Shown here: positions 44,051-55,962 of the stretch, piece after piece
How the letters are laid out: the number at the start of each line of letters is the position of its first letter
Numbering within the stretch: position 1 is the stretch's first letter
Assembly: GCF_000687165.1 (NCBI RefSeq)
Contig: NZ_JMKU01000010.1
Location: 153,077 to 217,076, forward strand
Source of the DNA: Paracidovorax oryzae ATCC 19882
Lineage (GTDB): Bacteria > Pseudomonadota > Gammaproteobacteria > Burkholderiales > Burkholderiaceae_C
Reading direction: 5' to 3'
DNA: 64,000 bases
The notes under the pieces: generated by a model
Database searches by the model: none
Told to the model about the DNA's origin: nothing
The model's input: only the letters and a program-made list of their open reading frames with translations
Position numbers and translations under genes: made by a program

Positions 44051-46450
44051 CTACGCGGCTCCTGGCGGCCACGCGGCCGTGCCCACCTCCCACCACGCGG
44101 GCAGCAGCCGCCGCACCTGCGCGCGCGCGAAGCGGTCGTCGATGAGGTGCACCACGCCTTCGTCCTCGGGCGTGCGGATCACCCGGCCCGCGGCCTGCAC
44201 GACCTTCTGCAGGCCCGGGTAGAGGTAGGTGTAGTCGTAGCCGGCCCCGAAGAGCCGGTCCATGCGCTCTCGCACCTGCTCGTTCACCGGGTTCACCTGC
44301 GGCAGCCCCAGCGTGGAGAGGAAAGCCCCGATCAGCCGGCGGCCGGGCAGGTCGATGCCCTCGGCGAAGGCGCCGCCCAGCACCGCGAAGCCGATGCCCC
44401 GGCCCTGCTCGGTGAAGCGCTCCAGGAACGCGCGCTGCCCGGCCTCCTGCATGCGGCGCGACTGGCACCAGTGCGGCACGCCGGGATGGCGCTGCGCGAA
44501 CACCTCCGCCACCTGCTGCAGGTAGTCGTAGCTGCTGAAAAAGGCCAGGTAGTTGCCGGGCCGGTCCGCGAACTGCCCCGCCATGAGGTCGGCGATGGGC
44601 TGCACCGAGGCCGCGCGATGGGCATAGCGCGTGGAGATGTGGCGCGCGATATGCACCTGCAGCTGCGCCGCGCGGAAGGGCGAGGCCACGTCGGTGCGGA
44701 CATGGTCCTGCGGCAGGCCCAGCAGGTCGGCGTAGTAGTCCATGGGCTGCAGCGTGGCGGAAAACAGCGTGCTCGACTGCGCGGCCTGCAGGCGCGGCCC
44801 CAGGAACGGCGCGGGCACCAGGTTGCGCACGCAGACCACGGAACTGCCGGCGGCGCCCTGCGCGGGGCGGCTGACGTCCACGATGGAATGCGCATCCAGC
44901 AGTTCGGCCATGCGCAGCAACTGCAGCACTTCCAGGTGGAAGGTCTGCAGCGCTGCGTCCATCTGCTCCGGATGCTCGGCAAAGTGCTCGCCCAGCGCGA
45001 CCGAGCACTGCTGCAGCGCCGCCAGCAGCTTGCCGGGAAAGGCCTCCAGCACGGCGTAGTCGCCCGGCTGCTCCCGGTCGATCGCCACCCAACAGCGCCG
45101 CACGCGGTCCAGCGCCTTCTTCACGGCCGGCACGGCGCCGGCGGTGGCCGAGCGGCGGGCCTGGAAGAGCGAATCCGGCAACAGCTCCGCGCTGTACATG
45201 CGCCGGCCGCGCTCCACCAGGTTGTGCGCTTCGTCCACCAGCAGGGCCACGCGCCACTGGCTGGCCTGCGCCAGGCCATGCAGCAGGCCGCCCATGTCGA
45301 AGTAGTAGTGGTAGTCGCCCACCGCCACGTCGGCCCAGCGCGCGAGCTCCTGGCCCAGGTAGTAGGGGCACACCCCGTGGCGCAGGGCGGCATCGCGCAC
45401 GCGGGCCTGGTCCAGCGGCGCCGGCGCCTCGCCGCCGGGCGGATGCAGCGCATCGGCCCGCGCGGCCGGCAGCCGGTCGTAGAAGCCGCGCGCGAGCGGG
45501 CAGGCGTCGCCATGGCAGGCGCTGCCCGGATATTCGCAAGACTTCTCGCGCGCCACCAGTTCCAGCACGCGCAGGGGCAGGGGCGCCGCGGGGGCCTCTC
45601 CCTGCGGGCCCTGCGCGGGCGCCGCCGCGATGCGGGCGAGCGCGTCCAGGGCCACCTGCCGCCCGGAGGTCTTGGCCGCGAGGAAGAAGACCTTGTCGAT
45701 GCCCGCGCCCGGCGCGGCCTTGAGCAGCGGGAACAGCGTGCCCACCGTCTTGCCGATGCCCGTGGGCGCCTGCGCGAGCAGGCAGCGGCCGGCGACGGCG
45801 GTCCGGTACACGGCTTCGGACAGGGGCCGCTGGCCTGCACGGAAGCCCCCGGCGAACGGGAAGGCCAAGGTGCGCAGCGCGGCATCGCGCGCCGCCCGGT
45901 GGGCCACCTCCTGCGCAGCCCAGTCCATGAAACGGCCGCACAGCGCCTCGAAATGCGCCTGCAGCGCCTGCGCCGTCCATTCCTCGGACAGCACGGTTTC
46001 CTTCTGGGTGCCGATATCCAGGTACACCAGCGACACGGTGAGCCCCGGCAGGCCGCGCGAGGCGCACAGCAGCCACCCGTACACCCGGGCCTGCGCCCAG
46101 TGGAGCGCGCGGTGGGCGGCCGGCTGGCGGTCGAGCCGGCCCTTGAAGGTCTTGACCTCGTCCACGCGGCCCGCCGCGGCATCGAAACCGTCGGCGCGGC
46201 CCCGCACGCGCAGCAGCCCGCACACGCCTTCCAGCGGCACCTCGGCCTCGTAGCCCGGGGCCTCGGCCGCCCGCCGGGCCGCCACCGCGGCATGGCCCGC
46301 CATGCCCTCCCGCGCCGTGGGCGCCGGGGTGAAGCGCAGGTCGAGGTCGCCCTGCTTGGCGGTGAACTCGCACAGCTCGCGCACGGCCACGGTATAGCCC
46401 TGCGGCGGCGCAGGCCCGGCACCGGGCACTCCAGGGTGCGCGGGCTCCAT
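44051..46450 (-). CDS. XPD/DinG-like DNA helicase with iron-sulphur cluster
   Basis: A 799-residue superfamily 2 helicase. Residues 1-190 are a nuclease-like or dockerin-like N-terminal part (VDEVKTFKGRLDRQPA, in the PD-(D/E)xK pattern E-x-K). The motor has Walker A APTGIGKTVG, DEAH in LLVDEAHNLVE, SATLQPMDYY, and the C-terminal box QAAGRVIRTPEDEG. Four cysteines between motifs I and II (CEYPGSACHGDACPLARG and GVCPYYLG) form the iron-sulphur site of XPD-like enzymes. The ATG at 46450 is chosen because GGAGG lies 8 bp upstream. It acts on DNA in repair and follows the nuclease-like gene by 38 bp. Confidence 0.9.
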   Translation of the reverse strand: MEPAHPGVPGAGPAPPQGYTVAVRELCEFTAKQGDLDLRFTPAPTAREGMAGHAAVAARRAAEAPGYEAEVPLEGVCGLLRVRGRADGFDAAAGRVDEVKTFKGRLDRQPAAHRALHWAQARVYGWLLCASRGLPGLTVSLVYLDIGTQKETVLSEEWTAQALQAHFEALCGRFMDWAAQEVAHRAARDAALRTLAFPFAGGFRAGQRPLSEAVYRTAVAGRCLLAQAPTGIGKTVGTLFPLLKAAPGAGIDKVFFLAAKTSGRQVALDALARIAAAPAQGPQGEAPAAPLPLRVLELVAREKSCEYPGSACHGDACPLARGFYDRLPAARADALHPPGGEAPAPLDQARVRDAALRHGVCPYYLGQELARWADVAVGDYHYYFDMGGLLHGLAQASQWRVALLVDEAHNLVERGRRMYSAELLPDSLFQARRSATAGAVPAVKKALDRVRRCWVAIDREQPGDYAVLEAFPGKLLAALQQCSVALGEHFAEHPEQMDAALQTFHLEVLQLLRMAELLDAHSIVDVSRPAQGAAGSSVVCVRNLVPAPFLGPRLQAAQSSTLFSATLQPMDYYADLLGLPQDHVRTDVASPFRAAQLQVHIARHISTRYAHRAASVQPIADLMAGQFADRPGNYLAFFSSYDYLQQVAEVFAQRHPGVPHWCQSRRMQEAGQRAFLERFTEQGRGIGFAVLGGAFAEGIDLPGRRLIGAFLSTLGLPQVNPVNEQVRERMDRLFGAGYDYTYLYPGLQKVVQAAGRVIRTPEDEGVVHLIDDRFARAQVRRLLPAWWEVGTAAWPPGAA

Positions 46451-46488
46451 GGCCGTTTCCTCCGCTGCCATCCGCATGGGCGGGCGCG

Positions 46489-47376
46489 TCAGGGAGCGGC
46501 GGAGGGCGCCGCCGCAGGCGCCTCTGGCCGCACGTCGGAGGCCGGCGCGCCGCCCTCCTCGCCCAGCAGCGCCTGTGCTGGCTCGCCTTCGCTGTGCAGG
46601 GGCGTGGCGCGGCACAGCGCCATCCAGACGGCGAAAGGCAGCGGGCACCGGGCATGGCGCGCGGGGCGCAGCAGCTCGAAGCGGCCGGTCTCGATCGGGC
46701 CGTGCAGCACCCACACGCCGAAGGGCTCGGGAATTTCCGACGGCTCGGCAATGCCCGCGGGAAAGACGTAGTAGCACTCCTCGCACAGCCACTGGTAGGC
46801 CTCGCGCTTGGCCGCATGCCGCAGGTCGGAGAGCAGGTCGGCGCGGCTCGCCTTCACCTCGTGCACCATGGGCTGCAGGTAGGCGGGCACGCTGGTGTGG
46901 CGGATCGAGAACAGGTCGGGCCGGGCCATGCGCCACACCCGCGCCACCGCGGGCGGCGGCAGGCAGGCGCCGGTGCCGGCGTCTTCCCCGTCCCACAGTC
47001 CGGCGAGGGCGCCACGGCCGGCCGCCGCCGGAGGCAGAGGCGCAGCAACTGGCGGTGGCAGCGCCTCCACGGCGGCGCGCAGCGACAGCTCCCGCCAGAC
47101 GATGCGGCCCGCCGAGAGCAGTTGCTCCGCGAAGCGCATCGCCAGCCGGTCGTGGGCACTCAGCGCCCGCGCATTGCGCTGCCGCGCCTGCGCCAGGCAG
47201 GCGATGCCCGCGTCGGTCAGGCGGAGCACCTCGTGCCCGCCCGGCTCCGGCACCAGGCGCAGCATGCCGGCGGCGAGCAGGTCGATCTCGACCGTATCGC
47301 GGCAAGGCCAGCCCGCGGACCGCCAGATCTGCAAGAGGCGGGTGCGATGGATGCGTTGGAGGGCGATGTCCGGCAT
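46489..47376 (-). CDS. MmcB/PD-(D/E)xK nuclease-like DNA repair protein
   Basis: A 295-residue protein. The N-terminal 90 residues look like a winged-helix module (HRTRLLQIWRSAGWPCRDTV, LRLTDAGIACLAQARQ). The central part matches the MmcB-like nuclease fold: RPDLFSIRHTSVPAYLQPMV (conserved Asp), HEVKASRADLLSDLRH (the E-x-K motif), then WLCEECYYVFPAGI. MmcB is linked with DNA damage repair. It is first in an operon with an XPD-like helicase, and a LexA-like box lies 13-34 bp upstream of its start codon. Confidence 0.8.
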   Translation of the reverse strand: MPDIALQRIHRTRLLQIWRSAGWPCRDTVEIDLLAAGMLRLVPEPGGHEVLRLTDAGIACLAQARQRNARALSAHDRLAMRFAEQLLSAGRIVWRELSLRAAVEALPPPVAAPLPPAAAGRGALAGLWDGEDAGTGACLPPPAVARVWRMARPDLFSIRHTSVPAYLQPMVHEVKASRADLLSDLRHAAKREAYQWLCEECYYVFPAGIAEPSEIPEPFGVWVLHGPIETGRFELLRPARHARCPLPFAVWMALCRATPLHSEGEPAQALLGEEGGAPASDVRPEAPAAAPSAAP

Positions 47377-47388
47377 GGCGCGATTGGA

Positions 47389-47410
47389 ACACTGATTGTA
47401 AATACAGTGT
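47389..47410 (-). promoter_or_regulatory. LexA (SOS) box-like palindrome
   Basis: ACACTG-N10-CAGTGT is a perfect inverted repeat. On the minus strand its core reads CTGT-N8-TCAG, one base from the LexA consensus CTGT-N8-ACAG. It sits just upstream of the nuclease-helicase operon, a place where an SOS repressor would act. Distance to the start codon is short, so the promoter probably overlaps it. Confidence 0.7.
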
Positions 47411-47519
47411 ATGGCGCGCTCCTGGCCACCCTGCAGGCCGCAAGGGGCATTGCCCTACGGCGCCGCGCGCGCGCCGGCGCTAGGGTGGACCCGTCGCGTC
47501 CGTTTCCGAAACCGTCCGC

Positions 47520-48818
47520 ATGCCCCAGATACCCGCATCCCCACGCCCCTTGTTCCGCCCGGCCCGCCCTCTGCGCCAGCTCAGGCTCCTGGCCTGCGCC
47601 ACCTCCGCGCTGTGGCACATCGCCACGGGCACGGCGCACGCGCAGGCCGCGGATGCACCATCCGCCACGCTGACCGCTCCATCCTCCGCGCCAGCCTGGG
47701 TGCAGCCGCTGGAGCGTGCGCTGGCGCGGGTGGAGGCGGACAGCGGCGTGCGCATCGGCGTGTACGTGCGCGACCTGGACACGGGCGCCTCCGCATCGCT
47801 GCACGGCACGGAGCCGTGGTACCTGGCCTCGTCGGTCAAAGTGCCGGTGGCGATCGCGGTGCTCCGCGGCGTGGAGCGCGGCGACTTCACGCTGGAGACG
47901 CCCCTCACCCTGCGCGCGGCCGACTACGTGGATGGCGCGGGTCCCACCAACAGCCGGCCCGTGGGCACGCCGCTGACCGTGCGCTACCTGCTGGAGCAGA
48001 TGATCGTCTACAGCGACAACACCGCCACCGACATGCTCATCGGCCTGGTCGGCATCGGCACGGTGAACGCGGTGGTGCAGTCGCTGGTGCCCCGGGGCTT
48101 CGGGCGCATCACCTCGCTGGCCGACGTGCGCCGCCACGTGTACGGCGTGCTCACGCCCGCGGCATCGCACCTCTCCGGCACCGACTTCCTGGCACTGCGG
48201 CAGCAACAGCGGCTGCATGGCGACGCGGCGGCACGGTCCGCGCTGGCCACGCTGCTGCGCGTGCCCGAGCGCTCCCTCGCGCCCACGGACCTGGCCTCCG
48301 CCTACGAGACCTACTACGCCACCGGGCTCAACAGCGGGCACCTCGATGCCTATGCCGACCTGCTGCAGGCACTCGTGGAAGGCCGCGCGCTCGATGCCCG
48401 GCACACGGCCTACCTGCTGTCCGTGATGGAGCGCGTGAAGACCGGCACCCAGCGCATCAAGGCGGGACTACCGCCGGGTGCGCGCTTCGCCCACAAGACC
48501 GGCACGCAGCGCGCACGAACATGCGATTCCGGGCTCGTCACCGTGCCGCGTTCCCACCCGGGGCCGCGCGTGCTGGTGGTGGCCTGCACGCGCGGCGAAC
48601 CTTCCACGGCCCGGTCCGATCGCGCGCTCCGGCAGGTGGGCATCGCCCTCTGCCAGTCGGGCCTGCTGTCCGACGGGAGACCGCATGAACCACGCTGCCC
48701 CACCCTGCCCTCCCGCTCCACCGGCAACACGCCGCCGGGCGATGCGCCGGCGGCTCGCCCGCCCGGCGCTGGCGGCGGCGCTGCCCCTGCTGACGGCGCT
48801 GTGGACGACGACGCCTGA
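47520..48818 (+). CDS. class A beta-lactamase-fold serine hydrolase (first of tandem pair)
   Basis: A 432-residue secreted protein with a signal region (LLACATSALWHIATGTAHAQ). The serine-lactamase motifs are all present: Ser104-x-x-Lys107 in ASSVKVPVAI, SDN in VYSDNTATDML, and KTG in FAHKTGTQR. These are the motifs of class A beta-lactamases and related D,D-peptidase-like proteins. The natural domain ends near residue 385 (LRQVGIALCQSGLLS). The remaining residues run out of frame through the start of the next gene (134-bp overlap) and look artificial, as if the original stop was lost. Activity on beta-lactams is not proven. Confidence 0.82.
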   Translation: MPQIPASPRPLFRPARPLRQLRLLACATSALWHIATGTAHAQAADAPSATLTAPSSAPAWVQPLERALARVEADSGVRIGVYVRDLDTGASASLHGTEPWYLASSVKVPVAIAVLRGVERGDFTLETPLTLRAADYVDGAGPTNSRPVGTPLTVRYLLEQMIVYSDNTATDMLIGLVGIGTVNAVVQSLVPRGFGRITSLADVRRHVYGVLTPAASHLSGTDFLALRQQQRLHGDAAARSALATLLRVPERSLAPTDLASAYETYYATGLNSGHLDAYADLLQALVEGRALDARHTAYLLSVMERVKTGTQRIKAGLPPGARFAHKTGTQRARTCDSGLVTVPRSHPGPRVLVVACTRGEPSTARSDRALRQVGIALCQSGLLSDGRPHEPRCPTLPSRSTGNTPPGDAPAARPPGAGGGAAPADGAVDDDA

Positions 48819-49817
48819 GCGGGCGCTGGCCGCCCCCGCCTGGGCCGAAGCCCTGGGCAGCCAGGTGCAGAAGCTCGAACGCGAAACGCCCGGCCAGTTC
48901 GGCCTGTATGTCAAGCGGCTGGACAACGGCGAGACCTTCGCCTGGCAGGCCGACCGGCGCTGGTACCTGGCCTCTTCCGCGAAGCTACCACTGGCCATCT
49001 CCGTGCTGCAGGAGGTGCAACAGGGCCGCCTGCGGCTGGACCAGGAACTGCGCGTGGAGGAGCGCGACAAGATCGACGGCTCCGGCGCGCTGGTCTGGCA
49101 GCCCGTGGGCACGCAGCACAGCGTCGAGACGCTGCTGCGCCGCATGCTGATGGACAGCGACAACACCGCGGCGAACCTGCTGATCCGCACCATCGGGCTG
49201 GAGACGTTCAACACGCGCGCGCAGGCGCTCATGGGCGCGCGCAACGTGGGCCCGCTCACCAACTTCACCCAGGTGCGCCAGGATGTGTACGCGGAGCTGC
49301 ATCCCCGCGCGCGCGAGATCGCGCCGATGGACCTGGTGCGCTTGGCCGCCGCTCCCATGGGCCCGCAGCGCGTGCAGGCGCTGGCGCGCACGCTGCAGGT
49401 CAAAAAGGACGAGCTGCAGGTGAAGACGATGGAAGAGGCCTACGACCGCTACTACGCGCGGGGTGCCAACACCGCCACCCTCGCGGGCTATGGCGGCATG
49501 CTGGAGAAGCTGGTGCGCGGCCAGCTGCTGACGCCGCCGCACCAGCAGATGCTCTACAGGGACCTGAAGTTCGACACCTACGACGCCTACCGGCTGGAAG
49601 CCGGCCTGCCGCGCACCGTGCGCTTCATCCACAAGACCGGCACGCAGTACCACCGCGCCTGCCACGTGGGCGTGATCGATCCGCAGGATGGCGGCGCGCA
49701 CGCGATCGTGGTGGCCACCTGTGCCGAGGGCATGGACGAGATGCGGCAGGCGGGGCGCCTGTTCGAGCAGATCGGGCGCGCGATCACGCGCACGCTGCTG
49801 AAGGACCGGCCGTCCGC

Positions 49818-51680
<1,863 letters not shown>

Positions 51681-51944
51681 GGCGGTGGAACTCTCTGGTG
51701 GGTGTCGTCGGGTACCAGCGCGGCAGTGGCGCTGGGGGTGCAGGGCAGCTCGGCATCCCGGCGGAGCCGCTGCGCTGCACGCGGGCGAGGTGCCTATTGT
51801 GCTCCGTCCCGCAGGCCGGAAGCGCCGCAACCATTCGCAAAAGCTATCGCACGCTTCAACGATTGAATTGGACGCGAATGGATGGCGCCCCCAAGATGCC
51901 TTCCAGGCCCGGGCACAGAGGCCGCATTCCAGGAGACAGATACC

Positions 51945-52931
51945 ATGCGCTTTTCCCATCCCCGCGCCCTCTTGCGGGCCTGCGGCGCCGCAGCCGCGCT
52001 CGCCGCCACGGCGGCCCTGGCGCAGGCGCCCGCCTATCCCAATGCGCCCATCACCCTCATCGTGCCCTTCGCCGCGGGCAGCGGCACCGATGCCGTGGCG
52101 CGCACCGTGGGCCAGAAACTGTCCGAACGCCTGAAGCAGCCGGTGCTGGTGGACAACAAGCCCGGCGCCAACGCCCAGGTGGGCGCGGTGCTGGCGGCCC
52201 GTGCCAGGCCGGACGGCTACACGCTGTTCATGACCACGAACACCTCGCACTCGGCCAACCCGGCGCTCTACACCAGCCTCAAGTACGACCCCATCAAGGA
52301 CTTCACGCCCGTGGCCCGGGTGGGCGAGCTGCCCTTCGCGCTCGTGGTGAGCCCGGCCCTGCCGGTCAAGACCCTGCCCGAGTTCCTCGACTACGCCCGC
52401 GCCCATCCCGGCACGCTGAGCTACGCCACGCCCAACAGCACCTCGCTGGTGGCGATGGAGAGCATCAAGCACATCGCGAAGGTGGACATCCTGGGCGTGC
52501 CCTACAAGTCCAGCCCGCAGGCGCTCACCGACCTGCTGGGCGGACAGGTACAGGCCTACGTGGTGGACCTGGGCTCGGGCAAGACCATGCTCACGGGCGA
52601 CAAGGTGCGCACGCTGGGCATCACCACCGCCCAGCCCTCGCCCCTGCTGCCGGGCGTGCCGCCGGTCGGGCAGACGGTGAAGGGGTTCGACCTGACCTCA
52701 TGGAACGGCATCTTCGGCCCGGCCGGCATGCCGCCCGCCGTGGTGCAGCGCCTCAACACCGAGCTGCAGGCCGTGCTGGCCGACAAGGACACGCAGGACA
52801 AGCTCGCGCAGATCGGCTTCCAGGTCTGGCCCAGCAGGACGCCGGAGGAGTTCGCGCAGTACGTGGCGCAGCAGCTGGCGCACTGGCGTGCCTTGATCCA
52901 GCAAGCCGGTATTCAGGCGACAACCCCCTGA
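51945..52931 (+). CDS. Bug/TctC-family solute-binding protein
   Basis: A 328-residue periplasmic protein with a signal peptide ([18 protein letters not shown]). The Bug motifs are [59 protein letters not shown] and [20 protein letters not shown] lies 9 bp upstream of ATG 51945. Its stop codon is part of an intergenic repeat (52924-53045). It precedes CoA-transferase, cupin and acyl-CoA dehydrogenase genes, so it probably captures the organic acid those enzymes degrade. Confidence 0.93.
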   Translation: MRFSHPRALLRACGAAAALAATAALAQAPAYPNAPITLIVPFAAGSGTDAVARTVGQKLSERLKQPVLVDNKPGANAQVGAVLAARARPDGYTLFMTTNTSHSANPALYTSLKYDPIKDFTPVARVGELPFALVVSPALPVKTLPEFLDYARAHPGTLSYATPNSTSLVAMESIKHIAKVDILGVPYKSSPQALTDLLGGQVQAYVVDLGSGKTMLTGDKVRTLGITTAQPSPLLPGVPPVGQTVKGFDLTSWNGIFGPAGMPPAVVQRLNTELQAVLADKDTQDKLAQIGFQVWPSRTPEEFAQYVAQQLAHWRALIQQAGIQATTP

Positions 52932-53045
52932 GCGGCTGCGCCGCTTCCCCCTTCTCTCGGCTTCGCCGGGAAGGGTGACGACGCCAGCGCGGCGGGGCGG
53001 CCCTTGCGCGGCGTCCGCTGGACTGGGCCGCGCGCTTGCGCAGGC
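52924..53045 (+). repeat. dispersed intergenic repeat, family B, copy after Bug gene
   Basis: About 122 bp of the family also present at 21978-22097: CCCCCTGAG, the hairpin AGCGGC-TGC-GCCGCT, the hairpin TTCTCTCGGC/GCCGGGAAGGG, GCGGGGCGGCCCTT and TGGGCCGCGC in the same order. The TGA inside CCCCTGAG is the stop codon of the Bug gene. Its end lies 26 bp before the chosen CoA-transferase start. Confidence 0.7.
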
Positions 53046-53070
53046 CGTGAGCATGAATGAGCGCTGCTCA

Positions 53071-54339
53071 ATGGAATACGACATGAAAGACTCTTCTTCC
53101 CCTGCTCCATCCGCTTCACGCACCGGTCCGTTGGCGGGCGTGCGCGTGCTCGATCTCACCTCGGTGATCATGGGGCCGTTCGCCACGCAGATCCTCGCGC
53201 AGCTGGGTGCGGAGGTGGTGAAGGTGGAGACACCCGAGGGCGACAACATGCGGCATGTGGGGCCGATGCGGCATGCGGGCATGGGGCATATCTTTCTGCA
53301 TGCGAACGCAGGCAAGCAGAGCATCGCGCTGGACCTGAAGCACCCGGATGGGCGCGAGGCGGCGCTGCGGCTGGCCGAGGGCTGCGACGTGCTCATCAGC
53401 AATGTGCGGCCGCAGGCGCTGGCCCGGCTGGGGCTGGACTACGAGGCGGTGTGCGCACGCAACCCGCGCATCATCCACGTGAGCTGCTGCGGCTTCGACC
53501 AGGAGGGGCCGGACGCCGCGCGCCCCGCCTACGACGACCTGATCCAGGGCGCCACCGGCATTCCGTGGCTCATGCAGCGCTACGGCGCGCCGGAGCCGTC
53601 GTATGCGCCCACCACGCTGTCGGACCGGGTGACGGGCCTGCACGCGGTGTACGCCGTGACGGCGGCGCTCTACGCCCGCGAGAAGACAGGCCGGGGCCAG
53701 GCGGTGGTCGTGCCGATGTTCGAGGCCATGGCGCAGTTCGTGCTGGGCGACCACATGGCGGGCCTCACCTTCGAGCCGCCGCTGGGCGAGCCCGGCTATG
53801 CGCGCCTGCTCACGGCCCACCGCAAACCCTACGCCACGGCCGACGGCATGCTCTGCGTGCTGATCTACAACGACAAGCACTGGCGCAGCTTCTTCGCGGC
53901 GATCGGCGAGGACGGCGATGGAGGCCTGGCGCACGACCCGCGCTTCGCCACGCACGGCGCGCGCGCAGCGCACATCGACGCCGTGTACGCCGAGGTGGCG
54001 CGCATCCTGCGCACCCGCACCACGGCCGCATGGCAGGCGCTGCTGGACGCGGCCGACGTGCCCAACATGCCGATGAATTCCCCGGCCGACCTGCTGCACA
54101 ACCCACAGCTGCGCGCCACCGGCTTCGTGCACGGCACCGAGCACCCCACCGAGGGGCCGATGCACGCCATGGCGCATCCCACCCGCTGGTCCGCGACGCC
54201 CCCGCAGCGCAGCCTGCCCCCCGCGCCGCGCCTGGGCGAACACACGCGCAGCCTGCTGGCCGGGGCCGGCTACACGCCCGCGCAGATCGACGCCCTGCTC
54301 GCGCAGCGCGCCTGCCGCGCCGCCGGAGACGGCGCATGA
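53071..54339 (+). CDS. CaiB/BaiF-type (class III) CoA-transferase
   Basis: About 422 residues. The N-terminal half has LAGVRVLDLTSVIMGPFATQ, LGAEVVKVETPEGDNMR, NAGKQSIALDLKHPDGR and LISNVRPQALARLGLDYE, all family hallmarks. The catalytic Asp is expected at the PAYDDLIQGATG stretch. The enzyme moves CoA between an acyl-CoA and a free acid. The start is uncertain among Met codons at 53053, 53071 and 53083; GGAA precedes the last. It lies between a Bug protein gene and a cupin/dehydrogenase pair, suggesting acid activation followed by oxidation. Confidence 0.92.
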   Translation: MEYDMKDSSSPAPSASRTGPLAGVRVLDLTSVIMGPFATQILAQLGAEVVKVETPEGDNMRHVGPMRHAGMGHIFLHANAGKQSIALDLKHPDGREAALRLAEGCDVLISNVRPQALARLGLDYEAVCARNPRIIHVSCCGFDQEGPDAARPAYDDLIQGATGIPWLMQRYGAPEPSYAPTTLSDRVTGLHAVYAVTAALYAREKTGRGQAVVVPMFEAMAQFVLGDHMAGLTFEPPLGEPGYARLLTAHRKPYATADGMLCVLIYNDKHWRSFFAAIGEDGDGGLAHDPRFATHGARAAHIDAVYAEVARILRTRTTAAWQALLDAADVPNMPMNSPADLLHNPQLRATGFVHGTEHPTEGPMHAMAHPTRWSATPPQRSLPPAPRLGEHTRSLLAGAGYTPAQIDALLAQRACRAAGDGA

Positions 54340-54358
54340 CCCTCTTTCCCACGCACGC

Positions 54359-54778
54359 ATGACCGCCATGACCACGACTGTTTCACCCTCCCGCTACCTG
54401 GTGCGCGCCGCCCAGGTGCCCGGCTACCAGCCCGCCAACCACCACCACACCGTGAACCAGCGCCTCATCGGCCCCGAGACCGTCGGCGCGCGCCAGATGG
54501 AAGTGCTGCTCGGCACCCTGCACAAGGGCGGCGGCGCGCTGCCGCACGCCCACCCGGGCATCGAGCAGGCCTGCTACCTGCTGGAGGGCACGGCCCGCGC
54601 CGAGGTGGAGGGCGAGTCCTTCGACATGGTGCCGGGCGACATGTGCTTCTTCCCGGCCGACCGCATGCACGTGTTCACCGTGACCAGCGACACGCCCGTG
54701 AAGCTGCTGGTGATCTACAGCCCGCCCTACGGCGAGTCGCCCGACAAGGTGATCCGCCCGGCCACGAAAGGCGCATGA
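54359..54778 (+). CDS. cupin-domain protein
   Basis: A 139-residue single cupin. Metal-site residues are in GGGALPHAHPGIEQACYLLEG, in two parts (HxH...E), and the second motif is PGDMCFFPADRMHVF. Small cupins of this kind act as isomerases, decarboxylases or sensors; which applies here is not known. The gene starts 19 bp after the CoA-transferase and overlaps the acyl-CoA dehydrogenase start (ATGATG), so all three are one operon. Confidence 0.88.
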   Translation: MTAMTTTVSPSRYLVRAAQVPGYQPANHHHTVNQRLIGPETVGARQMEVLLGTLHKGGGALPHAHPGIEQACYLLEGTARAEVEGESFDMVPGDMCFFPADRMHVFTVTSDTPVKLLVIYSPPYGESPDKVIRPATKGA

Positions 54779-55941
54779 TGGACTTCGCGCTCTCGCCGGA
54801 ACAGGAACAGATCCGCGATGCCATCGGGCGCGTCTGCGCGCCCTTCGACGCCGACTACTGGCTCGCGAAGGACCGCGATGGCGGCTTCCCGCACGACTTC
54901 CACCAGGCGCTGGCCGATGCCGGCTGGCTGGGCATCGCCATGCCCGAGGCCTACGGCGGCGCGGGCCTGGGCATCAGCGAGGCCGCGCTGATGATGCACA
55001 CCATTTCGGCCACGGGCGCGGGCCTGTCGGGCGCCTCGGCCGTGCACATGAACATCTTCGGGCTGCACCCGGTGGTGGTGTTCGGCACCGAGGAACAGAA
55101 GGCGCGCTGGCTGCCGCCGCTCATCCAGGGCCGCGACAAGGCCTGCTTCGGCGTGACCGAGCCCAACACGGGCCTGAACACGCTCAAGCTGAAGACCCGC
55201 GCCGTGCGCCAGGGCGACCACTACGTGGTGCACGGCCAGAAGGTGTGGATCAGCACCGCGCAGGTGGCCAGCAAGATCCTGCTGCTGGCGCGCACCACGC
55301 CGCTGGAGGAGTGCCGCGGCACCGAAGGCCTGAGCCTGTTCTACACCGACCTGGACCGCAGCACGGTGGAAGTGCGCGAGATCGAGAAGCTCGGCCGCAA
55401 GTGCGTGGATTCCAACCAGGTTTTCATCGATGGCCTGCGCATTCCCGTGGAAGATCGCGTGGGCGAGGAAGGCAAGGGCTTCCAGTACATCCTGCACGGC
55501 CTCAACCCCGAGCGCATCCTGATCGCGAGCGAGGCCGTGGGCCTGGGCCGCGCGGCGCTGGCACGCGCGGCCGGCTATGCGCAGGAGCGCGAGGTGTTCG
55601 GCCGTCCGATCGGGCAGAACCAGGGCATCCAGCACCCGCTGGCGCAGTCGTGGATGGAGCTGGAGGCCGCGCACCTCATGGTGCAGAAGGCCGCCTGGCT
55701 CTACGACCGGCACCAGCCCTGCGGCGCCGAGGCCAACGCCGCCAAGTACCTCGCGGCCGAGGCCTGCTACCACGCCTGCGAGCGCGCCATCCTGACCCAC
55801 GGCGGCATGGGCTACGCCAAGGAATACCACGTGGAGCGCTATATGCGCGAATCGTGGATCCCGCGCCTCGCGCCCGTGAGCCCGCAGCTGATCCTGTGCT
55901 TCATCGCCGAGAAGGTGCTCGGCCTGCCGAAGTCGTACTGA
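54775..55941 (+). CDS. acyl-CoA dehydrogenase family protein
   Basis: A 388-residue flavoprotein. Motifs include FALSPEQEQIRDAIGRVCAPF, GWLGIAMPEAYGGAGLGISE, CFGVTEPNTGLNTLKLKT (FAD/substrate contact), GQKVWISTAQVASKIL and the C-terminal ERAILTHGGMGYAKEYHVER. It should oxidise an acyl-CoA with electron transfer to ETF. The catalytic base is not certain from sequence. Start 54775 overlaps the cupin stop. It ends 21 bp from the convergent GntR gene. Confidence 0.93.
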   Translation: MMDFALSPEQEQIRDAIGRVCAPFDADYWLAKDRDGGFPHDFHQALADAGWLGIAMPEAYGGAGLGISEAALMMHTISATGAGLSGASAVHMNIFGLHPVVVFGTEEQKARWLPPLIQGRDKACFGVTEPNTGLNTLKLKTRAVRQGDHYVVHGQKVWISTAQVASKILLLARTTPLEECRGTEGLSLFYTDLDRSTVEVREIEKLGRKCVDSNQVFIDGLRIPVEDRVGEEGKGFQYILHGLNPERILIASEAVGLGRAALARAAGYAQEREVFGRPIGQNQGIQHPLAQSWMELEAAHLMVQKAAWLYDRHQPCGAEANAAKYLAAEACYHACERAILTHGGMGYAKEYHVERYMRESWIPRLAPVSPQLILCFIAEKVLGLPKSY

Positions 55942-55962
55942 CCCCTCCCGGGACGCCAGGCA

